Counted from the first letter of the stretch, positions 49,029-62,060 are shown. The stretch is DNA of 64,000 nt from Ipomoea triloba (GCF_003576645.1 NC_044916.1:36686601-36750600), one strand, 5' to 3'. Numbers and translations: made by a program. The notes: generated by a model not told the origin, from the letters alone.

Positions 49029-49142
49029 GAAGGTGATACAAAATTATGTGGAGCTGAATTGAAAGTTGGCCTTTAAACTAGAGTAAAGGTGATACAAAAT
49101 CATGTGGAGCTGAATTAAAAGTTGTCCTTTAAACTAGAGGTG
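49029..49142. repeat. 56-bp tandem repeat, two diverged copies
   Basis: AGGTGATACAAAATTATGTG at 49031 recurs with small changes at 49087, and both copies continue through GAGCTGAATT to CTTTAAACTAGAG. The DNA from here to 49781 shows no gene. Confidence 0.8.
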
Positions 49143-49719
49143 CCAACTAAATTTCACAACCGACAATGGTTAAACATGGCCTCTAAACTGGGCGTGCTAA
49201 TTGAATTTCATTGGAAAAATTATTTACCCTAATTATTTAACATTACAAAATTTTTAAGTGATAGGAACTACAGATACATGTATAAATCATTGTAACAAGA
49301 AATAATAAAAGACAAATTAAAGAAAGAATATTCCATTTGTTAGTTAGAACTCATTGTTTTAATTAATGAATATTAATAAACCACGTTTCAGTTGCCATAT
49401 GCATAGATTTTTTTTAATAAAATATAAATTAATCAAATAGTCAATTTGGTACAATAGGGGTGTTTGTCAGATATGCAGTAGAATCTGACTGAGCTGAAAG
49501 GTAGCCGAGGGAGTAGCTGTAGTCAAGAAAATCAAACTCCCTGCAAATCGCTAAGGGGATAGAAACGAACTACGAAGCATTAGAAAAGTATTTTATTTCC
49601 TTTCATTTCCTGCAACTTGTTTCTTTTATATTTGTTGTGAAGAAAATTCTTATCAACTTCTAGAAGTGCCACCTGCCCCACATTTGATTTTTAGAGCCCA
49701 CATTATTTCCATTTCTTTG

Positions 49720-49752
<33 letters not shown>

Positions 49753-49781
49753 GTCCAGAGCACACGAGGAAAATAGACTTA

Positions 49782-50814
49782 GGGGAGTGTATTCAATCAC
49801 GACTTTCATGAACTTTTAAATACTTTTAAAGGGGCGGATTTTAATTGATTTTTGCAGAGTTTTTGTAAACTTTCCTAGAATCTTTTAAACTTTTATAAAT
49901 TTGTAAGAGTTTATAAATATCCATAGAACAAACATTTATATACTTTTAAAAACTTTTTCATATTAAAAAGTTTATAAAAGTCATTAAAACTCTAAATTGA
50001 ATACACCCTCAAAAACATTCCATAACTTCTATTAATATATTATCTATAAATTAGTGCATTGTAAAATTAAAAAAAAAATATTGATGTCACAACAATAGAG
50101 TATATTATTCATAAAGAAAGTATAATTACTATAAAATAAATAAAGAATCTCTTAAAAAATTCAACTTAATACTATATATATATATATATATATATTTATT
50201 TATTTATTTATTTATACTTATATTTATAAATTAATAATTAATAAGCATACAATTATATAAAATTATAAACATATTAATTAAATAAAATTTAAAAATTATA
50301 AATTATAAATTAAAAAATTTGTTGCAACCAGCAACAAGATCAGATTCTTGCTACGATCGCAGCAATTATTTTGTTGCGATGACAACAAAAAATTTGCTTG
50401 AACATAAAAAAAAAAAAAAAAAGTATTTATGAAAGATTTGAAACGTACCGTAAAGTTGATGGAAAATTTGCCTAGTTTAGATAGAGGAAAAAAAGTTTGT
50501 AGAGAATATTGAAAAGTTTAGGGTTGGAGGGTTGGATTTCATCTATTTATATTAATGAAGAGAAAGTCTATAGAAATCCTATTCTGACAGAGTTTGTGAA
50601 AGTCAATAACTTTTTGAATACCAGTAGACTTTTAATAACTTTATAAAAGTTTGAATCGAATACATGTATACTTTTAAAGAGTTTTGAAAAGTTTGAATTG
50701 AATACATGTATACTTTTAAAGAGTTTATAAAAGTCTAAATTGAATACCACCAAACTTTTAAAGTTGATAAAAGTATTTAAAAGTTCATGAAAGTCGTGAT
50801 TGAATACACCCCCG
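49782..50814. mobile_element. 1-kb PIF/Harbinger-like MITE with 45-bp inverted ends
   Basis: The left end GGGGAGTGTATTCAATCACG and the inverted right end (C)GGGGGTGTATTCAATCACG continue in near-perfect match through ACTTTCATGAACTTTTAAATAC. TTA flanks both ends (49779-49781 and 50815-50817), the expected three-base duplication. Subterminal regions repeat AAAGTTTATAAAAGT/AAATTGAATAC motifs several times. The interior is AT-rich with a TTTA microsatellite near 50190-50215. No transposase frame is seen. Confidence 0.8.
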
Positions 50815-50994
50815 TTAAATTAGGTAAACAAAACAACAGTTCCAGGGAGCCCAAGTTCTCTGAAAAACAGAGGTTATTACCTACCTTGTGCTTGTGCTAG
50901 TGAAGACAGAACAGGGACAAAACTCCATCAGGATAAACCAGAATGATTAAGATATAATGTACACAGAAACATCTCTCCTATGTGTTCTTGAAAC

Positions 50995-53900
50995 TCAGGC
51001 GAAGTTATCAATTTTGATTGGAGTGATTGGATCCGCGACTTGAAAATGTCCCACAAGACGTGCAAAGAAAACCATTTGCTGTTCGAGGGTGAACTTGATG
51101 TTTTCGGCCTGCGTTGTGACAAGGGGTCAGCTAGTTCTTCCCACCCGAGATTGAGTTTTCAGAGTTTAAGTTTGGCTATGGTACATACCTTGCGGAAACC
51201 GTGTTGTTCTCCTTCATACTCCACCAGGGCAACGGGTAAACCTTTTGCCTTCAGCGCCTGGTAGATTTTGCGTGCTTGCTCTGGGGGGACAACCTGCAAA
51301 AGGTTTACAATTCAGTTTTGGAAACAATGACATTCCATTCCTAAGGGATTAAAGACGATATGTTATTCCTATACATTCTTAAGTCGTTCAAAGATGTTAA
51401 AAGGATGGCAGACAATTAACAATTTAAGGATGTTTCCCTATACTCTCTTTAAGGATGTTTACACTTCAACTCTTTAAGGAGTAGTAAAAGTGAAGCTGAT
51501 GAGAATACCTTGTCATCCAATCCTTGAAATAAAATTATTGGGCAGGAAAATTTGTCCACAAAATTGATGGGAGACCTCTCAAAGTATGCATTTTTGTCAC
51601 CTGCAATAGTCCAAAGCTTGCCATAAACGAGGGATAGTGCATCTGATAAGTGGTAGAAAAAGGAATTTAGTAGACCAGTGAAGTCCTATTTATATCATTT
51701 ACCAACAAGGTTGTCGATGTAGTGAGATTCAAACTTGGGCATTCCATCAACCAGCAATTTCAGGTCGCCTATCTGTATGATGAAAAATCAAAATGACCAA
51801 GAAATAACAATGTGATTCTGGGGCAGGGGGTGTATAGCTCCACCAATAACTTTCAACAGAACTCTGAAGTACTCACGCCATATAAGGAACAACCAGCTTT
51901 GAATACATCTTTGAATGCAAGTGCTGCTAATGTAGTGTACCCGCCAGCTGAACTTCCCGTGATACATAACCGCTCACCATCAACCCTTCCACTATCAACC
52001 TACGCAAACAAATTAATGAATTGTGATTCATTGAGAAACTTTGTGGAATTATTCATTACAAAACAGATAAAGGAAGTGGAGATCACCAAAAACTTAGCAC
52101 AACTGCAACAGTCATTAACATCAACTATTCCCCAGTTCCTCAAGAGCCTCTCTCGGAATTCTCTGCCATAACCTTCAAAATTAATCCATATATAGAAAAG
52201 ATATCAGGGGACTTGCATGCATGGGTTTTAAAATCTTTTCAAAAATTCTACTTCTTCCCCTTCCTACCAGTGCTTCCACCATAGTTCACATCCACAAGTG
52301 CCCAGCCACGGCTAGTCCAATATTGAATACTAAGATTCAAACTTCCCCTTGCCTCAGCTGTAGGACCTCCTGTAATATAACATGAATCACCAGGTTATAC
52401 TTCAGACATGATTAGCGGTCAAGAAGATGAAGAAGAAAAACCTCCATATAAGAAAAGAAAAAGAAAAAGAAATTCATGCACTGCAGAATTATATTCACGA
52501 AATATACAAAGGCTAACAATTGCCTTATGCGGCTATGCTGAGATCAATGAAATGAATTTCTTTAGTGAGATAGCATATAACTAACTGATCCACTATTCTT
52601 CTAAGTGCTACCCAAGTATATGTTGTTTTACATCCATAATTAGAGCCAAGTTATCACAATACACTTCCTGCATGGCTGGCTAAATGTATTTAACCAATTT
52701 TTGAACTGAAGAGATGAAATAATAAATTTATAATAGAATCAGACATACTAGAACAAAAAAGGGATACCATGGCTTTTCAGCAGTAATGGAGGTTTTTCAT
52801 CCTGACCAGCTTGATACTCTGCGTTGGTTGGTGGATAAAAGTATGCATATGCATTTTGTCCAGGGACATCTGTTGGAAACTCTACTAATTCAGGCACGCT
52901 GATGTATGATTCATACACCAAGCTCATAGATGAAGAAGACCACATGATTTTAAACTCAACTACTTTTGTCATTTGATCATCCAAAGTCACCTGCAAGCAT
53001 ATATAATAATACATAAATAACTTCTAATCAAAAGAAATTTAAATTTAGTACTCCGTAGTTGATTAGTTGAAAGCAATTTGAAAGGTCATCCTCAGGGAAA
53101 GCATAAAGCAATAATATAGCACCTTAGCTATTGATGATGGATGGACAGTAGAGGCACCCTCAACATAAAGGCAATTAATCCCAGCAGTCTGCACAAGGAA
53201 ATACTGGCATTTCTAACAACAGCAACCAAAAAATGCAAGTTATCCTTAAGTGAAATGTGAAGCTCAAAAAGAAAAAGATTACAATATTATTAATATCCGT
53301 GAAAGGAATCCCAAGCAGTGTCAATTTCCCATGAATAACATCAAGAATTCCAAGATGTGACTCGCCATTCTTCCTGCAACATTTTCAGCGAAGTGTCTAC
53401 TAAATCAAATGCCACCCCAAAAAGAGTGGGGAAGGGATGGAAGGCGAGATAAAATTTTAAAAAATAATAAATAATAAATATAAATAAATATAAATAAATA
53501 AACTAGGTCACTTTTACTACAAAGACACCAGTACTATGAACTACCACAATAAAATAAAAACAGTATAAGAAAGTAATATATTTCTGTGTAACCTGTAACT
53601 GCATGCTACAAGGGTTTTCTGATCATGATTCTGAAGAAAATCATAGGACTGGAACCCAAAGACCCATAAAGGTCTTGTGAACTCTCCATCTATGGTGTAC
53701 ATTGGCAGCACCTCATTAGTAGATTCTACCTGTCACCGCAAAGTACTTGAATAAATAAATGCAAACAAAGGAAAGACAATCAATACTGTGATACCTTTTA
53801 AAATTCAGAAATGGTCATTGGAAATATTAAAATGAGTAGCAAAAGAAATCGCATGAAATCAAGATCAGATCAGGCATCTAAGCTGATAAGTTACCCATTT

Positions 53901-54320
53901 GTAGATATTCCAAAACCCATTTTTCCTGTCAGTTACAAAGTACAGCTCTCCTGCACACACAAATATGCAAAGGAAGATATGGTACATTTTATGTCAGTTA
54001 GAGTGAGCTATTGATCAGTCATTTAAAGAAAGAAAAAGAAAAAAAATGCCAATCAAAATGTTATTATCACAAGTGCATACCTTGGGGAGACCACTTGGGT
54101 TCAGTTGGAGACTCCAAAATATTCTTATCACCTCCAGCAACACAAATACGTTTAACAACATCTCTAGAGAAGTAGATTTTGAAACAAAACAAATGTTAAT
54201 TAAGCAGCAACTTGGTGAAGTAATCACTATATTTGGCCAAAAAAAAAAACTATTATCATCATTCCTCGAAATAAGTTTCACGGTGGTATATATGGAGTTT
54301 AAAACAAACTTAAAACAAAC

Positions 54321-54359
<39 letters not shown>

Positions 54360-54752
54360 AAAAAAAAAAAAAAAAAAAATAAAAAAAAAAAAAAAAAAAA
54401 ATAAAAAAAAAAAAAAAAAAAAATAAAAAAAAAAAAAAAAAAAAATAAAAAAAAAAAAAAAAAAAAATAAAAAAAAAAAAAAAAAAAAATAAAAAAAAAA
54501 AAAAAAAAAAATAAAAAAAAAAAAAAAAAAAAATAAAAAAAAAAAAAAAAAAAAATAAAAAAAAAAAAAAAAAAAAATAAAAAAAAAAAAAAAAAAAAAT
54601 AAAAAAAAAAAAAAAAAAAAATAAAAAAAAAAAAAAAAAAAAATAAAAAAAAAAAAAAAAAAAAATAAAAAAAAAAAAAAAAAAAAATAAAAAAAAAAAA
54701 AAAAAAAAATAAAAAAAAAAAAAAAAAAAAATAAAAAAAAAAAAAAAAAAAA

Positions 54753-54795
<43 letters not shown>

Positions 54796-56682
54796 ATCAT
54801 TAAAAGTTTAAAACTCAAAACCATAGTCCAAGGGAAGAAACCCTGACGTGAAGTATCCAAAAGTTTACAGAAATTTGACAATTCATGTAAGAAGTCAATA
54901 ATTTGTGCATGTTCCATTGTATGTTCATATACATGCATATTTCTAGGTGCCGATCTGTTTGAATCAATATCTCTGTGACAGTGTGATCATAATAATGTTT
55001 TGGTGCCAGTCATCAACAACATAAACAACAGCAGCATGCTTCATCAACAACATAAATAAGTAAATAACAGCAGCATGTTTTCTTACAGCCAAGTTGGGCG
55101 CTGAGTTGGCCGACTAATGTCGGCCTAAGGGTTAAATCCCCTTGGCCTAGGCCCTAGGGGTGCCTAGGGCCTAATCTTCGCAGCTAGGCACCTAGGCCAA
55201 TTTTTGCAACAGTGGAAACGGAACACCTTAAATTGCAAACTAATATTTAAAATAAATAAATAAAGATCTGGAATTCTATATTGTATACCCATTATCTGAT
55301 ATATAGCCAACCCAAAGCTCTGATCTATCCCACGGCATGTTAGGATGACCCCATTCGATCCAAGCCATTCGTTCTCCTCTAGGGTCTATACGAGGAAAAG
55401 CATAAAAGTCATTTCCACCAACTAATTCTTTTGGCTCTGCAAGGTCAAATGAGGCAAAGAAGAAGATGAAGTTAATCATTCATTCATTCCTCGCTCCGTC
55501 AGTCTCTGAACAAAAATCTCACCTTGAATAGTGTCACTGCTCAGATCAATAGACACAATTGTAGTAATTGAATTTGTACTGCTTTCACGTGAATCTATAT
55601 GGATTAAAAGGAGCAATGAACTCTCCATGAGATAATGCCATGAAATGTAATATAGAACTCTATGGCATATAGCTGTGGGTGATAACCTTCTCTCACTGCC
55701 ACAAAACGGTTAAAGCGAGAATCAAATACTCCGTCAGCATAGCACACCTGCGGCCCACCATAGTCCGGAGTGATTGGTGTAGGTGCAGAATCTGCAAATC
55801 ATCAAGGCCACATAAAAACAATTTTACACTTTCAAATCCAAATTTATAGCAACTCTAGAACAAACAAACTATGTTTTGATTACTGCCATTACTATTTTGT
55901 AATAATCAAGATATTATCATACCAAAGCAAATTATACATTAGCAGGTAAGCAACTACAAGTCTACAATAAACCAGACTTCACATGCATGTTCCATTGTGA
56001 GGATATTTAGTTACTTACAGAACAAATAATTGTACTAACTACTATGTAACAAAGTAACCACTTCTTATTCGAATCAAAATCCGACCTCTAGAAGAAATGG
56101 ACTGCTTGTAAAGTCTCTGATCCTTGTAATTGGAGAAAATCACAGTATCTCCATAGATGCTAAAGTCACCGCCTCCATATTCCTGAGCCACAGTCCTGAC
56201 TGCATAGTCTTTCGGCGTGATATCCGTCGGCGAATCCCCCGGTTTCTCCGGTTCCTTCACGATAACTCCTCGTCTGAATAAACAATAAAATCCGACTAAA
56301 TGTAAGGTGAATCGGATTCCCATACTACATAGGTATACTAGTATATGAATGCGCTTATGGCTTACCCGGACTCAGTCGGCCGAGATTCGAGCCAGATGAG
56401 GTGGCTTAGTGAATCGGCGGCAAAGCCGCCGAGCCTCTTGGTGGAGCTGGAGACGACGTCGGCGGTTATGGGGGACTTCCACGAGCCATAGGGTGCCGTG
56501 ATCTTATTAACGGCCGGAGATGCTGACGTCATTCGCTTGCAGTAGATATGGCGAGTGTGCTTGTTGACTGCAATTCTTTTGACTCGAATACTGAGTTTGA
56601 GTGAGGAAGGAGGGAAGTGAGACGACGTCGTTAAAGACGAAATGAGGTGATGTCGTGCTATAGCTATGGCCGAAAGTGCCAT
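50995..56682 (-). CDS. S9-family serine peptidase (prolyl-oligopeptidase fold), 18 exons, probably plastidial
   Basis: Minus-strand exons: 56682-56366, 56273-56086, 55791-55687, 55594-55523, 55436-55289, 54163-54081, 53950-53895, 53729-53593, 53373-53283, 53188-53123, 52990-52768, 52369-52268, 52172-52087, 51999-51877, 51772-51703, 51600-51509, 51293-51189 and 51108-50995. All phases agree, giving 725 residues. The N-terminus is Ser/Arg-rich without acidic residues, like a chloroplast transit peptide. Residues about 75-430 should form the beta-propeller ([29 protein letters not shown]). Residues about 470-710 are the alpha/beta-hydrolase domain, with HGGP, Ser575 in GSSAGG, Asp652 in GLDD and His684 in EQHGF. 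The role is peptide breakdown after larger proteases; the substrate is unknown. Intron 5 (1.1 kb) holds a poly(A)/T array and another repeat. Confidence 0.93.
54325..54788. repeat. (A21T)n array with an exact 22-base period
   Basis: A 464-base A-rich tract in which single T bases stand at 54358, 54380, 54402 and so on every 22 bases to 54754 (19 T in all), followed by 34 A. On the gene strand it is a poly(T) tract inside intron 5 of the S9 peptidase gene, about 160 bases before the exon-6 acceptor. The 205-codon Phe-rich ORF here is its translation. Confidence 0.95.
55085..55215. repeat. dispersed-repeat fragment with CTAGGC motifs
   Basis: A GC-rich patch in intron 5 with overlapping palindromic words (CCTTGGCCTAGGCCCTAGGG, TGCCTAGGGCC, TAGGCACCTAGGCC). 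It differs in composition from the rest of the intron and looks like an inserted repeat; I cannot name its family. Confidence 0.5.
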
Positions 56683-58003
56683 GTATAGTCTTTGGCTCTA
56701 CGGTCGTGTTTGGTCCAACAAAAATTATAAAAAAGTAAAATTTCTCGAATCTCGATTTTTATCATATCTTGGGCTTGGGTTTGGTCCTGGGCCTGGGCCT
56801 AACCCAAACTTTCTATAGGAAAGTAAGTCCACATGGTAGTAGATTATCTAGGCCCAAGGCTTCAACTCCAGCCCATCAACGAGAGCTGAGAAAACCCAAT
56901 TCCATACATTGGAACCGGTTGTTATGTCATAGACCCGGGTTCACCTTGCAAGGTGGATCCAAATGTGGGTGCGGTGTAACTATAAGCATGTTTCAATTTG
57001 GTATTAAAGTCAATCCCACTTTAAAAAGTCGTGAGTTCAGGTCTCTGCGTCACCTAATAAAAATAAGTTATGATTCACGTGTTACTTGGAGCCCACTAAA
57101 AATAATCGGTTCACACACGCGAAGGAATATAAATGTGCAATTCAATTATAATCAATTACCATGGCAAGGCGTTGGGTGGTAGCAGTGTGGCAGACATGTA
57201 CTAAGACTCTCTTTAACAAAAACAGATTAAAAAGAAACTACCCCATCGGCCGTCGGCCATGTCAATCAAAGTAAGAAACAGTAACATAAAGCAACATGGA
57301 ATCGGACCCATCAAGAAACCCAATTATTGTTGACCCCTAATGGCCATTGAGATATGGACCCAATGAGTGTACCCGGCAACGTAGTATAGCCCACAAACGG
57401 AAAGGGACTCATTGTGCAAATTTTATGTATTTATTTTACTCACAGTTTATGAATTATTACTCACATTGGGTGCTTGCTCGTTGAATAAATCTCAATCCCA
57501 ATTAATTATACTATTTTATATATATAGGCAATAATGCTAACTTATTCTAGGTTCAATCTAATATGATCAACAAATGTAGAGTTTGTGAAGAAACGGGATA
57601 ACATTTTGATAAATATTTTAAATTGAAAATATGTCGTAAAATTGTACAATTGACATGTAATCAGATTAATTTGTAGTGTTGTTCAATGCACATTCACAAT
57701 TTTCACAAGAAGCATGGTATACACTAGACCAGAATAAGTCATATATGAAAAATGTTGATGTATCCATCATCACTAGTACCTCTTCTACCTGATACAATTC
57801 TAACGTGAATTAAAAAAGAATTGTATTTTATATTATAACTGGTGACAATATCTTCATAATATCCTATACAAATCAATGTCTTTTTCAAAATTTGTTTGCT
57901 AGAACAAATATCTGCCACACCAATCGACAATGGTGATTTCTAATAATATTGCTATCATGTATTATAATTATTATGTATACTAATAAGAGTAAGCAAGTTT
58001 TTT
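56683..58003. other. gene-free stretch upstream of the S9 peptidase gene
   Basis: This includes the promoter of the S9 gene. GGGCTTGGG/GGGCCTGGGCC words lie at 56770-56800, and at 56932-56960 a segment (CCGGGTTCACCTTGCAAGGTGG) resembles the foldback motif near 455-525. The 137-codon ORF at 56769-57182 runs through these and shows no domain. Confidence 0.45.
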
Positions 58004-58190
58004 GGTTTTATTTCAGTAACATGATGGTAAGAGAGTTACGCCTACAGCCGAGAGGTCGTGGGTTCGAACCTCAAACTCCAGAGTTTGAGCCGATTAGCTA
58101 TAGGTAACCTAGGCTGGTTTACCTCCTTGTGGTCCTTTGCCGGTTAGGGTCACTGGGCGAGATTTTACTCACATCGCCTTAAAAATTGGT
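58004..58190 (+). mobile_element. SINE family C (tRNA-derived)
   Basis: GATGGTAAGAGAGTTACG at 58023 serves as the A-box region, and a perfect B box GGTTCGAACC lies at 58061-58070. The body contains GAGCCGATTAGCTATAGGTA and GCCGGTTAGGGTCACTGGGC. A minus-strand copy lies at 43150-43350 and fragments near 4800, 18940, 28020 and 46590. Confidence 0.75.
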
Positions 58191-59460
58191 TGCACAACGA
58201 CACTGACATATATACCCCTAGACCTCGAGAAAGGTTTGCATGTACCTGAAAAATATATAAGTTTGTGAAACTGTAAACCTCAATTTTGTACCCTCATTAA
58301 ATTGGTCAAATATGAGTATATTATTATAATTTTTTGTCCATTACGTATAATCTTGTCTAATCTCTCAATGTATAGGTAGGCCACTGCCGGTCCAAAATGG
58401 TGATCCATCACAAAAAAAGAAAATTTCTGCAGGCACATATTTTGTAAGCTGACATATACTCCCCATCCTCTATATGATTAAGATTAGGTCGGGCGACACT
58501 TGAAATTATATGGATAACATTAACACTTCAAAATTCTATTTCAGTTCAACACCATTCAACAAGTCAAAATATATAGATGCTTATTTGTAACTTCATTTTA
58601 ATTTATAAGTACGTACTTCAGAATATAATAGACGAATCCGCTTCCTCATTTCTAATAATAATTGAAATTACGTATAGTATAACATTAACAGTACACTTTG
58701 AAATAAGACCTTATTATGATTGAACATGATTCGACATATTGAGGTTGAAATATATAGGTGCTCGCTTTTGTATGTCTTCATTTTTTACTTTCTTTTGTGT
58801 TTTTAGGTATACCAGAGTGGATGAATCCATTCCTCCATTTCTATATTGCAAAGGTGTATCGATTCATGAATTAAAGAAGCTAGCTAAAAGCAAGAGTCAC
58901 ACATGCGTGGTTCCATACTTGCAATTCCAAAAGGAGAATAGCTTTTTCTTGTAGGGGACCTATTGTTGCACACTTTGTCAAGCCCCCAAATGAATATGAT
59001 CTTAGCCCATAAATCAATATATGCATGGTGTTTTAGTATCATAATATAATGTGTTTTAAAAAAGAGAGTATCAAAATATAATAAATTACACCAATCCCTC
59101 TTATATGGTTTAATTTACAGGTTATTACCCAGGAGCGAGTTTTACTCCGTGCATACCTTCGAATAGTGATTGTACGTACTGTAGTTTTCTCTCGTCACTT
59201 AAAAAAACATAAATTACATAGGTCGATCGGGTATTTTTTTTTTCTAGCTAGTTAAGTTAAACCTACTAATAACTTAATTAAGTACACTTACTAGTTAGTT
59301 TAGGGTATACTCAAAATGATCATACATGTAATTTCCAATTCTACTAATTAAAAACCCTAATAAACTTTCAATTACTTCCTAGTGGCCTGGTTAATTTGAA
59401 ATCTAAAAAATTTCAGCATTAGTATATATTAATTTGCTTATGCACCTTGAATTGACTAAT
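58191..59460. other. gene-free AT-rich stretch
   Basis: No gene or well-defined repeat is recognised. ORFs up to 71 codons have no recognisable domain. Confidence 0.4.
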
Positions 59461-60615
59461 TGATGAGCACAAATGATGAGTGTAAAAAGGGTGTAATGTT
59501 GTTCCGCTGAGGATTGGGGCTATGACACGAAATTGTGTGAATTACCAGGCACTAGAGTATGTGAATTTATAGAATCCAAGCAACAAATACTGAATGGTGT
59601 AAAAGAAAGCAATTGATTAAGGTGTAAACTGTATGATAAAAGTATGGGCCAGATTAGGGGGATTGTAACCTTGATGTTCTAACAAGCTCAGGATTAGGGA
59701 AAGAATAATTAACCAAGGGATATATGGGCAATGCACAAAAGAATTCTACTCAGCTACTTTCGTAATCAATAAGAGAATTAGGCTAAGATTGCCCCACTGT
59801 CATGATGCATCAATCATAACCTTAAGCACCTAAGCATTGTAAGCCCCCAATATTACCTCTACTTTCATAGCAGGAAAATTAAGTTGAAATTGGTAAGGCT
59901 CGAGGTCTCCATCCAACTGTCGTTGTAATGAATCCCTTTCCTAGACTAGCAATTAATTCTGGCCACAAACCAATAACTAGTGCAAAGAAATCCCCAAATC
60001 AACATAAACCCTAGGTAAAAGATTCAATCCCTTTATGCAATTAATCACAAATTGAACATCAAGATTAACAATGGATCCCTAATTCAAACCCATAAACAAA
60101 CTACTCCCGCATGATGGGAGTAAACAAAGCAAAGCAATAAATAACCATAAACATTGCAAGAAAGTAATAAAGGAATAAGAGAACTTAACTGATAAAGAAC
60201 AAATCCAACTTCAATCCGATTCCAAACTTGAAATAAAATAATCTAATGTAAAACTGATCTAAACTATGCTAGGGAAATATAAACTAAAAGCTAGGGTTCA
60301 GAACTCTGTAAGGGAACCTCTTTCAATTGTAGAGAATAGGTCAAATATATAGGAGGTAGATGGGCCTTGGCCCATTAGGCAACTTCCAATTCTTTTCCAA
60401 CTTGTATTCTTCCTTGTAATTCCATTTTCTTCCAGAACTTGTCCAAAATGCTCCAATATTCTTCCTTTGTTGTTCCCTGTAAATAATTCAGCACTTGGAC
60501 AATATAACACACAAACAATTCCCAATTTCACCAGGATACAGAAAATAACCTTCAAAACAACTAGAATAAGAGGTGAATAATTGTACAAAATAGCAGATAT
60601 CAATAACTTAAGTAT
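59461..60615 (-). mobile_element. probable LTR fragment or solo LTR
   Basis: On the minus strand the segment starts TGATACTTAAG and ends TTTGTGCTCATCA, so both termini have the TGAT/ATCA form of an LTR. It has a CTATATATTTGACC TATA-like motif (complement of about 60340-60355), followed by a leader-like stretch with AACCCTAGC. It encodes no retroviral-type protein. I could not find a matching target duplication, so the ends and the call are tentative. Confidence 0.4.
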
Positions 60616-61554
60616 CATTACTATGTGCTATAACGTTACTTTTATATTATAGCAATGCTATATTCTCTTTCTTATTTCACATCCTTACATGACAACATTT
60701 GATTGGTTTCTTTTATATTTTATTAATAAGTAAATTCTAGCTATTTTTAAAGCTGGACGGAATCGGCTAATTCACATAAGCCAATGAAATAAAAAGAATT
60801 TTATTATCATGTCAAGAGGTGAGTAATAAGAGATAAAGTCAAGATGTGAGTAATAAGAGATAAAATCAGGAGAATTGAAAAAATCATTATTCTATAATCT
60901 AATATAGTACTGGATAAATTGATGGCTTTTGAGCATTATTATTGGATCGGAAGAGTGCATTATTATTGGAGGAATGATGATGAAAGCCATCAAGACATGA
61001 TAAGATGATGCTATACTCTAATTAATGAATGGATTCAAACGAGGAATTGATAATTAAGGTGGTTGTTTGGTCGAGGAGTAGATGTACATTAGGACAGTTG
61101 TTATATAAAGGAAAGAAAGGTGCTAACTATAGGGACTACCTGCAAGGCTCAACTTTAATTTCATTGTTGCCAAACGCGTATTGTCTCAATCCAAACAATA
61201 TTTGGTGTAAAAGAAAGTGAAATATTGGAAAATGGGGGTGGAATAGATAGGGCAATGGAAAGGGATGGTCACTTGTTATAGGAAAGGGATGGTCCCAATT
61301 GACAACTACATTTGTGTTTTGGGAAAGGTGAGTTGCACCTATTCTAAAGTGTGTTAATTAGGGAATGGGATCACAAAATAAATAACAAATAAATTAAATA
61401 AAGTTACAAAAGCAAATAATGCAAGTATGGTTGCATGATATGATAATTTTATTTTCACAACATTTATTTAAAATCCTACAATACAATACATTGACAGGAA
61501 AGAAAAAAAATTACATGATGCATCGGTCAATAATTAAAACATTAAAGGATATCC
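60616..61554. other. gene-free stretch with a 27-bp tandem repeat
   Basis: GTGAGTAATAAGAGATAAA occurs twice at a 27-base spacing in 60814-60868. No gene is seen; the ORF at 61029-61220 has no domain. Confidence 0.45.
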
Positions 61555-62060
61555 TGCAATTCTTTTTAAATTTGGGCGGCATGTTAAGCAGATTAACGTG
61601 TTGTAGAGTGAGTAGAATGTGTCGACAAAAAACATAAAATTGATCTGATGTCATTCAATACTTGAAAGAATAGGGGATCTGTCACAATTTTTTTTTTTTT
61701 GGCATGCTAATTAAGCAAATTAATGTGTTGCATATAAGAGTGATGCATAGAATCACACCACACGATGTGTTGACGAACAAAATTTTACTTTATTCACTAG
61801 CCAATTCAATATAATAATCAAAACAATATATAGAAGATCAGATCGCTCGTGATTCTTTTTTTTTTTTTTAACTTAGATGTGTTAAGCAAACTAACATAAT
61901 GTTATAGTAGAGTGTGTGTAAAATCCTACTACGCACTCTATATGTTGACAAAAATAATTTTACTTTAAATAATTGAAACAATAATGAATCTTTGTCGAAT
62001 CTTTTTTAACTTAGGTGTGTTAAGCAAACTAACGTGGTGTTGAATTGAGTTTGTTGATAC
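61555..62060. repeat. diverged tandem array, about four units of 137-160 bp
   Basis: A unit beginning near TTTTTTAACTTAGGTGTGTT and continuing AAGCAAACTAACGTGGTGTT recurs near 61560, 61697, 61860 and 62003. Later in each unit come AGAGTG, an AATCC/AATCAC segment, TGTTGACAAAA and TTTTACTTTA. The units have diverged strongly in the middle. No gene is present. Confidence 0.7.

Noticed and set aside
54321..54938. 205-codon Phe-rich ORF
   Set aside because: It is the translation of the A21T array on the minus strand and lies in an intron of the S9 peptidase gene.
56769..57182. 137-codon ORF upstream of the S9 peptidase gene
   Set aside because: It starts in a GGGCTT/GGGCCT low-complexity tract and crosses a foldback-like repeat; no domain, no codon pattern.
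60298..60618. 106-codon minus-strand ORF
   Set aside because: It lies in the probable LTR segment and has no known domain; reading it as leader-type LTR sequence fits better.
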